Assembly: GCA_964473745.1 (NCBI GenBank)
Contig: CAYYQE010000027.1
Span: 1 to 13,845 of the forward strand
Direction of reading: 5' to 3'
DNA length: 13,845 nt
From: JABJMC01 sp964473745
Lineage (GTDB): Bacteria; Patescibacteriota; Gracilibacteria; UBA1369; UBA12473
Shown here: positions 1-7,794 of the stretch, piece after piece
How positions within the stretch are numbered: position 1 is the stretch's first letter
Layout: each line of letters opens with the position of its first letter
The notes under the pieces: model-generated
What the model was told of the DNA's origin: nothing
Databases searched by the model: none
What the model saw: only the letters and a program-made list of their open reading frames with translations
Program-made: the position numbers and the translations under genes

Positions 1-1
1 G

Positions 2-430
2 GGATATATGGCTTTGGCACTGGGGGCGAGTACGGTGGCGGCCACGACTGGGTTGCTCTGGTCTGGGTTTGGGGGGAGCGAAATGTCATTTAGTGTTTTG
101 AGTTGGGCGGTTTTGGGGGCGGTGATTTTAGGAATTGTAACTTTTGGAAAAAGGTTAATAGATTTTATGGGGAATCGGCTGGTTAAGTTGAATGCGCTTC
201 GGGGAGGAATTATTCAATTTGCAACAGCTTCAGTGATTTTGGGATGTGCCTTAATGGGATATCCAGTTTCTTCAACTGGAGTTTTTGTGGGGTCTTTTTT
301 GGGAGTGGATTCAGGAGAAGATCATCCTCATATGAAAAAACACGCAGCTCATAGTTTGAGGATAGCGTTTTTAGTAACGATTCCAGTGGTGGCGGGGATT
401 AGTGGGGTGTTGAATTGGCTAGTGGGTTAG
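2..430 (+). CDS. Inorganic phosphate transporter, PiT family (C-terminal part)
   Basis: This is the C-terminal end of an integral membrane protein that resembles PiT-family (PF01384) phosphate permeases, which import inorganic phosphate with a coupled cation. The reading frame is open to the left edge, so the Met at base 8 is probably internal. About 143 residues are visible, where full-length family members usually have 330-500. Three hydrophobic stretches are clear, at roughly residues 26-46, 66-95 and 117-139 counted from that Met. The Gly-rich segment GYPVSSTGVFVGSFLGVD matches the C-terminal PiT signature, normally written G-x-P-V-S-T-T-H-x-x-x-G. Here the usual His position is Gly. The acidic/His stretch DSGEDHPHMKKH follows, and then a last membrane segment. 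The gene ends in TAG and is followed within 20 bases by a terminator. The family call is fairly sure; the transported ion cannot be proved from this fragment. Confidence 0.78.
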   Translation, partial: GYMALALGASTVAATTGLLWSGFGGSEMSFSVLSWAVLGAVILGIVTFGKRLIDFMGNRLVKLNALRGGIIQFATASVILGCALMGYPVSSTGVFVGSFLGVDSGEDHPHMKKHAAHSLRIAFLVTIPVVAGISGVLNWLVG

Positions 431-446
431 TTGCTATTTTGTTAGT

Positions 447-471
447 AAGCCCTTGATGTAAGGGCTTTTTT
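447..471 (+). terminator. Intrinsic terminator after the phosphate transporter
   Basis: An 8-base-pair perfect stem (447-454 AAGCCCTT with 460-467 AAGGGCTT) encloses a 5-base loop, GATGT, and runs into a T tract (466-471). It begins 17 bases after the transporter stop codon. This is the only clear rho-independent terminator in the window. Confidence 0.85.
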
Positions 472-481
472 ATGTTATAAT
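453..481 (+). promoter_or_regulatory. Sigma70-like promoter of the giant surface gene, overlapping the terminator
   Basis: The -35 box TTGATG lies at 453-458, then a 17-base spacer, then a perfect -10 box TATAAT at 476-481 preceded by TGT at 473-475 (extended -10). Transcription should start near 488, giving a leader of about 26 bases before the ATG at 514, with no Shine-Dalgarno sequence. The -35 box sits in the end of the left arm and the loop of the upstream terminator, and the spacer contains the right arm. Confidence 0.72.
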
Positions 482-513
482 TAGAAGATATAAAATTTAA
501 TTTTACTCAAAAA

Positions 514-1317
514 ATGAAAACTATCCTTCGTTCCTTCCTGGCGCTGGGAATCACAATGTTAGCGCTGCTGGTGTTTGTGCCACAGGTAAATGCGGCGGTT
601 GTCACCTGGAATGGTGATGGAGCCACTAATAACTGGAGTGATGGAGATAACTGGGATACAGATAGTGCGCCGGGGGCCAGTGATGTGGCCACCTTTGACG
701 GGACCTCTACCAAGGCTTCAACTATTGATGCGAGTTGGGGTGGTTCAGTTGCAGGAATTGATATTAATACTGGCTATACAAATACTATTACGCAGGCCCG
801 TAGTGTGACCGTTGGTACAAGTCATTATAATCAAGCGGCGGGAACTTTTACTGGTAGTGCGGATGCTTTTCATATGAATGGGAGTTTTACTTTAAGTTCA
901 GGGACTTTTACTGCCTCTAGTGGGAATATGAATCTTGCTGGAGATTTTACGCATACTGCTGGAGGGACCTTTAATCATAATGATGGGACTCTTATACCTG
1001 ATGGGATTGCTTCTGATTATGATTTTGATGGTTCAGATATGTTCTACAACGTTAATATGCAGAAGAATAATACGATAAATGTAAACATTGCTTCTGGGGA
1101 TACCTTGATTGTTGTGAATGATTTGACTTTGACGAATGGTCGTTTTGCTACAGGAAATATAGAAGTGCGAGGAGATGTGACAAGGGCTGGATCTTTTGAT
1201 GGGGGAGATGCCACTTTGATTTTTCAAAATAGTACGGTAGATCAAACGCTTGATTTAACAGGAGATACAGACTGTTGGAGGGGCCTATTACCATCAATAA
1301 AGCTAGTGGTAGTGTGA
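514..1317 (+). CDS. Giant SLH surface protein, N-terminal fragment (before a frameshift)
   Basis: This is the front part of a large secreted surface protein. Residues 1-28 form a classical signal peptide: a basic start (MKTILR), a hydrophobic core of about 16 residues, and a VNA|A cleavage site. The mature protein opens with WNGDGATNNWSDGDNW, a Trp/Asn/Gly pattern like that which begins beta-strand repeat regions in secreted beta-helix and autotransporter-like proteins. It continues as Gly/Thr/Ser/Asn-rich beta-helix-like sequence. The reading frame is correct up to about residue 253 (base 1272). It then runs into a short missense tail and stops at 1317, because one base is missing compared with later repeat copies. 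The next fragment (from 1275) continues the repeat exactly. If the base is restored, the two make one protein of about 2,343 residues. There is no Shine-Dalgarno sequence; the start is chosen by the signal peptide and the promoter at 453-481. Confidence 0.82.
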   Translation: MKTILRSFLALGITMLALLVFVPQVNAAVVTWNGDGATNNWSDGDNWDTDSAPGASDVATFDGTSTKASTIDASWGGSVAGIDINTGYTNTITQARSVTVGTSHYNQAAGTFTGSADAFHMNGSFTLSSGTFTASSGNMNLAGDFTHTAGGTFNHNDGTLIPDGIASDYDFDGSDMFYNVNMQKNNTINVNIASGDTLIVVNDLTLTNGRFATGNIEVRGDVTRAGSFDGGDATLIFQNSTVDQTLDLTGDTDCWRGLLPSIKLVVV

Positions 1318-2700
1318 TTTTGGCTTCGGATGTAATCATGAATCAGGCCTCAATGACCTTCACTATGACGAGCGGTACTTTTGATATTGGAGCTTACACC
1401 TTTAATAATTCAGTGATGGCTTGTGACCATAATGGTGGAACGATAACGGGAACGGGAGCGTTCAAATGTGATGGTTATGATATTTCTGGTGGTACTTTTA
1501 CTGGTACTAATATGTCTTCAGTTGATATTGATGATCAGGGGATTACTATGAGTGGAGGTACTTTTGATGCAACGGTGAATACAACTTATAATGAAGGTTT
1601 GTTTGATAATTCGGCTGGAGGAACGTTTAACCATAATGATGGGACTTATGTGTCTGAAGTAGGAGTAACCCACAAGAATTATGATTTTGATACATCGGAG
1701 ACTTTTTATAATTTTACTAATGATAATGCTAATACGATAAATGCAACAATTGCCTCTGGAGATACCTTGATTGTTTTGAATACATTAACTCTTACGGATG
1801 GCCGCTTTGCTACAGGTGATGTGGAAGCTCGTGGAGATATAACGGTTGGGGGAGCCTGGGATGGCGGGGATTCCCCTGTTTATTTAAGAAATAGTACAGC
1901 AGATCAAACTATTGATGCAACTAGCGGGGTGGACAGATTTGATTTACCTATTACGATTAATAAGGCGAGTGGGATAGTGGAGGTGGTTTCGAATTTTGAT
2001 TTGGATGATGGCTCAATTTTAACTTTGACTGCAGGGGAATTAGATATGAATGGGAATACTCTTACAACAACAACTATTATTGATCATAATGGCGGGACTT
2101 TAACGATGGGCGCAGGAACCATAAATGCTGATGGTTATAATATTGCAGGCGGGACGTTTGATGGAGCGACAGCTACCGAGGTTGATATTGATGATGCAGG
2201 TATTGTTATTAGTGGAGGAGCGTTCAATACGACGGTTAATACGACTTATAATGAAGGTATTTTTGATAGTTCGGCTGGGGGGACTTTCAGTCATGGGAGT
2301 GGGACTTATGTGTCTGAAATAGAATCGAGTCACAAGAATTATGATTTTGCAACGTCAGAAACTTTTTATCATTTTACAAATGACAATAATAATACGATAG
2401 CAGCAACGATTGTCTCTGGAGATACTTTGATTGTGGCGGGCAATCTGATACTTACGAATGGGCGTTTTAATACGGGGGACGTGGAGGTGCGAGGAGATAT
2501 AACGATGGGGGCGTCTTGGGATACTGGGACTTCGCCTTTTTATCTTCGAAATAGTACAGCAGATCAGACGATTGATTTCTCAGCGGACACGGATTATTTT
2601 GGGGCGGATATTACGATTAATAAGTCGAGCGGAAGTGTGATTATGGATTCTATTGTGGACTTGGATGCGGCTAATCAGGATTTAATTATTGAAGAAGGAA
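961..2700 (+). repeat. 220-residue protein repeats in the surface protein (about 2.6 copies)
   Basis: A unit of about 660 bases recurs in frame. The segment encoding GGTF(N/S)H starts at 961, 1617 and 2277. The segment encoding NST(V/A)DQT starts at 1228, 1890 and 2550. The spacings are 656 and 660, and 662 and 660; the copy spanning the frameshift is short by a base count that breaks frame. The third copy fades after about 2700. Conserved blocks include SGDTLIV, GDVE-R-GDIT and ITINK-SG. The pattern of short beta strands with Gly/Thr/Asn turns suggests a beta-helix or beta-solenoid. Confidence 0.85.
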
Positions 2701-5700
2701 CACTGGATCTTAACGGGAATAATTTGATTGTGAATGGAAGTTCCGGGACTTTGATTGTGGAGGATGGCGGTAATTTGCAGCTGCAAGGAGGAGAAACGAT
2801 TACGGCGAATGGAGGTTATCCGCAATTGGATTCGGGAAGTACGGTGACGTATGATGGGACAGGAGGTGACTTCACTTTAAAAGATTATACGTATCACCAT
2901 TTAACAATTGCTGGTGAAGGGGACCGGCTTTTTACCTTGGCAGCTACGGAGACGATTGGAGGTAATTTGACGATTATGTCAGGAACACTTGATTTAGGTG
3001 GGAATGGTTTAACAGTCACCGGAACATTTAGTAATGAGGATATAATGATGTTGTGGGGTAGTGAGTCAACTAGTTTGACCATGGATACGGATAGTGGAAT
3101 CGTAGAATTTATCGGGAATAATGATGCTAGTGCGGATACCTATACGGTTACGGATCTAGCAACGACTTTTTATGATCTCACCATTAATAGTGATGATGGA
3201 GCTACAGACACCTATCAGTTAGGAGCAGCTTTAGATGTAAATAATGATTTTACGCTTACGGCGGGAACGTTTGATGTAACGGGGACGAATCATGGTTTAA
3301 CCGTGGGCCAGAATTTTGCAAATAGCGGGACTTTTACAGCCCAGGGTGGGACCGTGACCTTTGATACGGCAGGGAAGACGAGTGTGATTTCTGGAAGTAC
3401 AACTTTTAATAATTTTAGATGTGTAACCGCGGCTAAGCCAATTACCTTTACAGCCAGCACAACTCAAACTGTTGATGGGACTCTGACTCTGACCGGTGCC
3501 TCTAGTCAATTGATTATATTGCGGAGTTCGAGCGCAGAAACTGCCTGGAATTTAACGGTTAATGGATCGACTTCAATTGATTATGTGGATGTTCAGGATT
3601 CGGATGCGAGTGGAGGAATCGAAATTGAGCCTGGAGATAATTCCGTGGATTCATTGCGAAATACAAGCTGGGCGTTTAATGAGGCGGCCGTGGCCTCTTC
3701 CGTAAGTGGCGTGCATGCCACGGATGGAAGTGGGGAAGTGACGGTTCAATTCACACTTGATGATGAGGATGACGATGATACTTTGGAAGCATTAGTGGAA
3801 TACAATATTGGTGGGGGTTGGACAAAAGCCACGATTAGTGAAGTTGCAGAAGATACAACCGCTACTTTTGGAACGCCAGATGTGGAAAATGATGATACTT
3901 ATCAAGTTGGTAATGCGGGTGGATACATTACCAGCTCAAGTGGAGCGAATACGATTACGGTGATTTGGGATTCCATGACGGATGAAAGTGCAGCGGATTT
4001 GACTACTGCCCAGGTGAGAATTACACCGTATGATGCTACGGAAGCTGGCACAGCCGTAGCGAGCTCTAACTTTACAATGGATAACGTGGTGCCTGCCGCC
4101 TTGGCCAGTTTTGCAACCGGCACAGTTACAGCGAGTACAATTCCATTAACTTGGACAGCCGCAACAGATACGAACTTTAATCATTATGAAGTGTGGTACG
4201 GGACGACTCAATTAGACGTTCAAAATCGAACCGGGACAGCCACGGAATGGGATGATTCAGATGATGCGAATCTAACAACCGCCACAACCGCAACAACAAC
4301 AATCACCGGCTTAAGCGAAGATCTTGTCTATTATGTAAAAATTTGGGCGATTGATGATTTTGGGAATTTAACTACTTTGAGTGATATAACAGCCGATACG
4401 AATACGGCACCAACAACTTTGGCAAGTTTGGCAACAGGTACAATGACGGCAACAACCGCACCATTAACTTGGACCGCAGCCGCAGATAGTAATTTTAACC
4501 ACTATGAAATTTGGTATGGAACAACCCAATTAGATGTACAGAATCGAACAGGAACAGCTACTGAATGGGATGATTCAGACGATTCAAACTTAACAACTGC
4601 TGCAACAGCTGCCACCACGATTACCGGATTAACTGAAGACTTAGTTTATTACGTAAAGATTTGGGCCATTGATGATAATTCTAATGAAACAACTCTTTCC
4701 GATATAACGGCGGATACGAATACGGCGCCAATTAGTTTGGCGAGTTTTGCTTCTGGCGCGACAACTTCAAGTACAATCGTCTTTACTTGGACCGCAGCAA
4801 GTGATCCTAATTTTGATCACTATGAGCTTTGGTATGGAACAGACCAAACAGATGTAGAAGGACGAACTGGAACAGCGAGCGAATGGGATAACGACGATGA
4901 CGCCGACCTGGCCACAGCCACAACCGCAACCACAACAATTACCGGACTTATTGAAGATACAACCTATTACGCTAAAATCTGGGCAATTGATGCCAATACT
5001 AATGAATCAACTTTAAGTACAGCAACCGCCAACAATAATGGACGTCCGACCTTGGCAAGCTTAACCGCGACCCAAGCAACGGATGGGACTGGGGAGATGA
5101 CAGTTTCATTTATTATGGATGATTTAGATGATGATAATACTTTGCAAGGAAGAATTGAATATACGCTAAATGGAAGTACGTGGAGCAAAGCCACGATCTT
5201 GGAAACAGCCGAAGATGTGACGGCAACTTATGGAACAGTTAATGTTGAAAATGACAATAATTATCAAGTGGGAAATGTATCTGGTTATGTAACTAGCTCC
5301 AGTGGAGCAAATACTATTACAGTTATTTGGGATTCACAAACAGATGCGCCAACAGCCAACACGGCTACCGCCCAAGTGCGAGTTACACCATATGACGGAA
5401 CCGAAGCTGGAGCAGTTTTAACTAGTTCAGCCAATATTTTAGTGGACAACACGGTACCATCCGGAATGAATGCTTTGACGAAATCTTCAGCAACAGCCAC
5501 GCAAATGGTCCTAACCTGGAGCGCAGTTTCTTCTGAAACGAGTTTTGATCATTATGAACTTTGGTATGGGACAACCCAAGCAGACGTGGAAAGCCGAAGT
5601 GGCACAGCTACTGAATGGGACACTGATGATGATGCTACGCTCTCAACTATGGCCACTGCGACAACTACTATTCCTGGCTTAACCGAAGGAACAACTTATT

Positions 5701-7544
5701 ACTTTAGAATTCATGCAATTGATTCAACCGGGAACGATACCAATGCCACAACCCTAACAGCAGCCACAAACAACAAGCCAACCGTGACCTCGGTTACCCC
5801 AACCGCAGACACGGATGGAACCGGGAACGTTACGTTAGTTATTATTACGAATGATGCTGATGCCGAGGGAGTCGAACTTTTAATTGAATACACTCTTGAT
5901 GGATCAACTTGGGCCGAAGCCACAATTTCTGAAACCGTGGGAGATTACTCAGTGGAAAGCGGAGACACCCCAACTGTTGAAAATGATAACACCAGACAAA
6001 TTGGAGAAAGTGGGTCTAGGATTTCTACAACCGGAGGAGCTAATACCATGACTGTTGTCTGGCCAAGCGCCACGGACGCTCCCACTGCTGATGCGGCGAC
6101 TATTCAAGTACGTGCTACTTCATACGATGGAATTGAAAGTGGGACGGCCACGGCTAGTTCAGCGTTCACTTTAGATAACGTAGCCCCAATTTGGACTAGC
6201 AGTTTAAGTATACGAACCAGCACAGAATATATTGCGGCTGATTGGACGTCAGTGTCTGCAGAAACTAATTTTGACCATTATGAACTTTGGTATGGCACGG
6301 ATATAACGCAAGTTCGTAATCGTGGAGCCACTTCAACAGAATTCGACGAAGATGAAGACGCAACCTTAACAACTATGACCACGGCCACAACAACTTTAAC
6401 GACCTTTGAATATCTTACGGGTACAACCTATAGTGTGGGAATTTGGGCGATTGATACTTATGGGAATGAAAGTGGCCCGATTACAGCATCTTTAACAACA
6501 GGTGGCCCAACCATTGCTTCAGGAGATACAGAACCAGAAGTATTTGGAGGAGGAGGTGGAGACAGTGGAGGAACGGAAGGAGGATCAAGTATCCCACCGA
6601 TGACAGTTTTGGAAGGAATTTATGGCGATGAAGCAGATGACTGGTTAGCTGAATATGAAGAGGAAATCATCGAAGAGATCATCGAAGAAGTGTTAACTGA
6701 GGAGGTGGTGATTGAGGAGGCCACCGAAGAGGTCACAGAAGAAGTCCCAGAAGAAGTCCCAGAAGAAGTCCCCGAAGAAGTGTTAACTGAGGAGGTTATG
6801 GAAGAGACCACAGAAGAAGTGATGATTGAGGAGGCCACAATTCTTGATCAATGGGAGGAAGCTGACGACGAAGAAGAAGGCGGGCGTACCGGAGCGGTTA
6901 TTGCTAGTGGTACGACCTTAACAGAAGTGGTTTCCGTAGTTGAAGAACTTATCCCTGAAGATTTAAGCTGGAGCGCAACTTCACTTAAGGGTTTTGGGGA
7001 GTTGGATGTGGTTAAAACTATTCATAACACCTCGACCGACTTAAATGTTCTGGTTTTTGATTTCTTCTTTGCGCCAACTGATACTTTAACGCGTTTGCAG
7101 GCTCTACAACTTTCTCTTCATGTTTTTGTGGAGAATTTGTTTGCGGAGACAGTTTCGTTTGAAGGCTTTGATTTTGTTGATGTGGGAGATGAGTATGCGG
7201 ATTATTTATCAGAAGGATCTCGTTTAGGAGTTATTTCTGGTTATGATGATGGCACTTTCCGCCCAGATGAGGACGTCACCCGCGCAGAAGCCCTTAAAAT
7301 GTTATTCCATTCCGTAGACCTTCAAATTGTTCTAGATCCAAGTCGTGGAGTTCTTGATCAGTTTGGCCTTGGTGAAAATCCATTCAATGATCTTGATTTG
7401 GAAGCTTGGTATGCACCTTATGCCCTCTACGCTTATGATCACGGAATTGTTCAAGGTTACGGCGATGGAACTTTCCGCGGTGACCAACTTATCACTCGCG
7501 CAGAGTATTCTGCGATGTTGACTGCGTTATATCAAAATCAATAG
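1275..7544 (+). CDS. Giant modular SLH-anchored surface protein, main body (after the frameshift)
   Basis: This continues the fragment that starts at 514. The TTG at 1275 only marks the frame and is probably not a true start; the first in-frame ATG is at 1338. Modules in order are: beta-helix-like repeats with a 220-residue period (to about 2700) and weaker ones (to about 3680); Ig-like domain 1 (about 3690-4090); FN3-like 1-3 (4093-5040); Ig-like 2 (5041-5460); FN3-like 4 (5461-5775); Ig-like 3 (5776-6186); FN3-like 5 (6187-6505); a Gly-rich linker; a Glu/Val-rich acidic stretch (about 6640-6885); and the SLH region. SLH motifs are clear at 7170-7310 (GYDDGTFRPDEDVTRAEAL) and 7380-7540 (GYGDGTFRGDQLITRAEY). 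A degenerate one ends near 7110 (LTRLQALQL). SLH domains usually bind cell-wall polymer, so a cell-surface adhesin or S-layer-associated role is inferred. There is no LPXTG or PEP-CTERM tail and no visible enzyme domain. Confidence 0.85.
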   Translation: MEGPITINKASGSVILASDVIMNQASMTFTMTSGTFDIGAYTFNNSVMACDHNGGTITGTGAFKCDGYDISGGTFTGTNMSSVDIDDQGITMSGGTFDATVNTTYNEGLFDNSAGGTFNHNDGTYVSEVGVTHKNYDFDTSETFYNFTNDNANTINATIASGDTLIVLNTLTLTDGRFATGDVEARGDITVGGAWDGGDSPVYLRNSTADQTIDATSGVDRFDLPITINKASGIVEVVSNFDLDDGSILTLTAGELDMNGNTLTTTTIIDHNGGTLTMGAGTINADGYNIAGGTFDGATATEVDIDDAGIVISGGAFNTTVNTTYNEGIFDSSAGGTFSHGSGTYVSEIESSHKNYDFATSETFYHFTNDNNNTIAATIVSGDTLIVAGNLILTNGRFNTGDVEVRGDITMGASWDTGTSPFYLRNSTADQTIDFSADTDYFGADITINKSSGSVIMDSIVDLDAANQDLIIEEGTLDLNGNNLIVNGSSGTLIVEDGGNLQLQGGETITANGGYPQLDSGSTVTYDGTGGDFTLKDYTYHHLTIAGEGDRLFTLAATETIGGNLTIMSGTLDLGGNGLTVTGTFSNEDIMMLWGSESTSLTMDTDSGIVEFIGNNDASADTYTVTDLATTFYDLTINSDDGATDTYQLGAALDVNNDFTLTAGTFDVTGTNHGLTVGQNFANSGTFTAQGGTVTFDTAGKTSVISGSTTFNNFRCVTAAKPITFTASTTQTVDGTLTLTGASSQLIILRSSSAETAWNLTVNGSTSIDYVDVQDSDASGGIEIEPGDNSVDSLRNTSWAFNEAAVASSVSGVHATDGSGEVTVQFTLDDEDDDDTLEALVEYNIGGGWTKATISEVAEDTTATFGTPDVENDDTYQVGNAGGYITSSSGANTITVIWDSMTDESAADLTTAQVRITPYDATEAGTAVASSNFTMDNVVPAALASFATGTVTASTIPLTWTAATDTNFNHYEVWYGTTQLDVQNRTGTATEWDDSDDANLTTATTATTTITGLSEDLVYYVKIWAIDDFGNLTTLSDITADTNTAPTTLASLATGTMTATTAPLTWTAAADSNFNHYEIWYGTTQLDVQNRTGTATEWDDSDDSNLTTAATAATTITGLTEDLVYYVKIWAIDDNSNETTLSDITADTNTAPISLASFASGATTSSTIVFTWTAASDPNFDHYELWYGTDQTDVEGRTGTASEWDNDDDADLATATTATTTITGLIEDTTYYAKIWAIDANTNESTLSTATANNNGRPTLASLTATQATDGTGEMTVSFIMDDLDDDNTLQGRIEYTLNGSTWSKATILETAEDVTATYGTVNVENDNNYQVGNVSGYVTSSSGANTITVIWDSQTDAPTANTATAQVRVTPYDGTEAGAVLTSSANILVDNTVPSGMNALTKSSATATQMVLTWSAVSSETSFDHYELWYGTTQADVESRSGTATEWDTDDDATLSTMATATTTIPGLTEGTTYYFRIHAIDSTGNDTNATTLTAATNNKPTVTSVTPTADTDGTGNVTLVIITNDADAEGVELLIEYTLDGSTWAEATISETVGDYSVESGDTPTVENDNTRQIGESGSRISTTGGANTMTVVWPSATDAPTADAATIQVRATSYDGIESGTATASSAFTLDNVAPIWTSSLSIRTSTEYIAADWTSVSAETNFDHYELWYGTDITQVRNRGATSTEFDEDEDATLTTMTTATTTLTTFEYLTGTTYSVGIWAIDTYGNESGPITASLTTGGPTIASGDTEPEVFGGGGGDSGGTEGGSSIPPMTVLEGIYGDEADDWLAEYEEEIIEEIIEEVLTEEVVIEEATEEVTEEVPEEVPEEVPEEVLTEEVMEETTEEVMIEEATILDQWEEADDEEEGGRTGAVIASGTTLTEVVSVVEELIPEDLSWSATSLKGFGELDVVKTIHNTSTDLNVLVFDFFFAPTDTLTRLQALQLSLHVFVENLFAETVSFEGFDFVDVGDEYADYLSEGSRLGVISGYDDGTFRPDEDVTRAEALKMLFHSVDLQIVLDPSRGVLDQFGLGENPFNDLDLEAWYAPYALYAYDHGIVQGYGDGTFRGDQLITRAEYSAMLTALYQNQ
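3690..6505 (+). repeat. Interleaved Ig-like (3) and FN3-like (5) domain repeats
   Basis: The order is Ig1-F1-F2-F3-Ig2-F4-Ig3-F5. The Ig-like units (about 130-140 residues) share TDG(S/T)G-(E/N)-V, VEND-(Y/R)Q-G and SGANT(I/M)TV-W. The FN3-like units (about 105 residues) share (N/D)F(N/D)HYE-WYGT near the front and a Y-V-IWAID-type strand near the end. F1 and F2 are nearly identical in protein but carry many synonymous differences, so the duplication is not recent, or is held by selection. Similar mosaics are common in bacterial surface adhesins and carbohydrate-active proteins. Confidence 0.8.
6655..6850 (+). repeat. Glu/Val-rich acidic linker with nested direct repeats
   Basis: This encodes runs of EE-[IVP] such as EEVPEEVPEEVPEEV. 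Three tandem copies of a 12-base unit (GAAGAAGTCCCA type) lie at about 6738-6773. A 23-base segment is repeated exactly at 6684-6706 and 6774-6796, offset by 90 bases (30 codons). Its in-frame length changes suggest repeat slippage. It joins the FN3 region to the SLH anchor and may act as an extended, highly charged wall-spanning spacer. Confidence 0.8.
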
Positions 7545-7572
7545 AGTGTTGCGGGGATTATCTCGTCTGGAG

Positions 7573-7785
7573 TTAGCGGGCTCGTTTCTTGGGTGCTCGG
7601 CGGCGGGTTTTAGGTTTTTTTAACATTAAGGTGACTTGATCGAACCTTCTTGAAAGAGTAGGGGCCACTTGAAGCGTAAGCTTCTTTCCATCAGGAATAG
7701 CGGTAATACCATCAAGAATAGGCGGACCTCCGTCAACTGTGGTTGAACCTTCGGCGCGGACATGATGATTTAATGGATGACACAT
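7573..7785 (-). CDS. Small protein with strongly basic C-terminal tail, function unknown
   Basis: This 70-residue protein has no family I recognise. The first half is mixed, with HPLNHH near the start and a DGGPPILDG turn-rich segment; the middle (KKLTLQVAPTL) could form strands. The last 16 residues, KKPKTRRRAPKKRAR and neighbours, are very rich in Lys/Arg with Pro/Ala spacers, like tails that bind nucleic acid or ribosomes. That suggestion rests on composition alone. Support for a real gene is its own consensus promoter (TTGACA, 17 bases, TATAAA), whose -10 box ends 9 bases before the ATG, and ordinary codon use. It follows the 921-residue gene by 40 bases on the same strand and converges on the surface gene, with only 28 bases between their ends. 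No terminator is evident. It could still be a chance ORF. Confidence 0.6.
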   Translation of the reverse strand: MCHPLNHHVRAEGSTTVDGGPPILDGITAIPDGKKLTLQVAPTLSRRFDQVTLMLKKPKTRRRAPKKRAR

Positions 7786-7794
7786 AGTGGTTTT

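Noticed and set aside
489..507. Second -10 boxes nearer the surface-gene ATG (TATAAA at 489-494, TTTACT at 502-507)
   Set aside because: Neither has a fitting -35 box, while TATAAT at 476-481 has both a -35 box and the extended TG.
1260..1290. Programmed -1 ribosomal frameshift in the surface gene
   Set aside because: The local sequence CTGTTGGAGG has no slippery heptamer and no obvious downstream stem, so mutation or sequence error is simpler.
1275..1340. Independent start of the surface gene at TTG 1275 or ATG 1338
   Set aside because: It would begin in the middle of a repeat unit with no signal peptide and no promoter; the upstream fragment supplies the secretion signal.
961..2700. CRISPR-like or mobile-element direct repeats
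   Set aside because: The period is 660 bases, in frame and diverged at synonymous sites, so these are protein repeats.
6620..6838. Ser-rich 72-residue ORF on the minus strand
   Set aside because: It is the antisense of the Glu/Val repeat (GAA/GAG read as TTC/CTC and shifted); low complexity and no promoter.
7545..7640. Bidirectional terminator between the convergent surface gene and the 70-residue gene
   Set aside because: A T run is present at about 7614-7621, but I could not find an inverted repeat before it.
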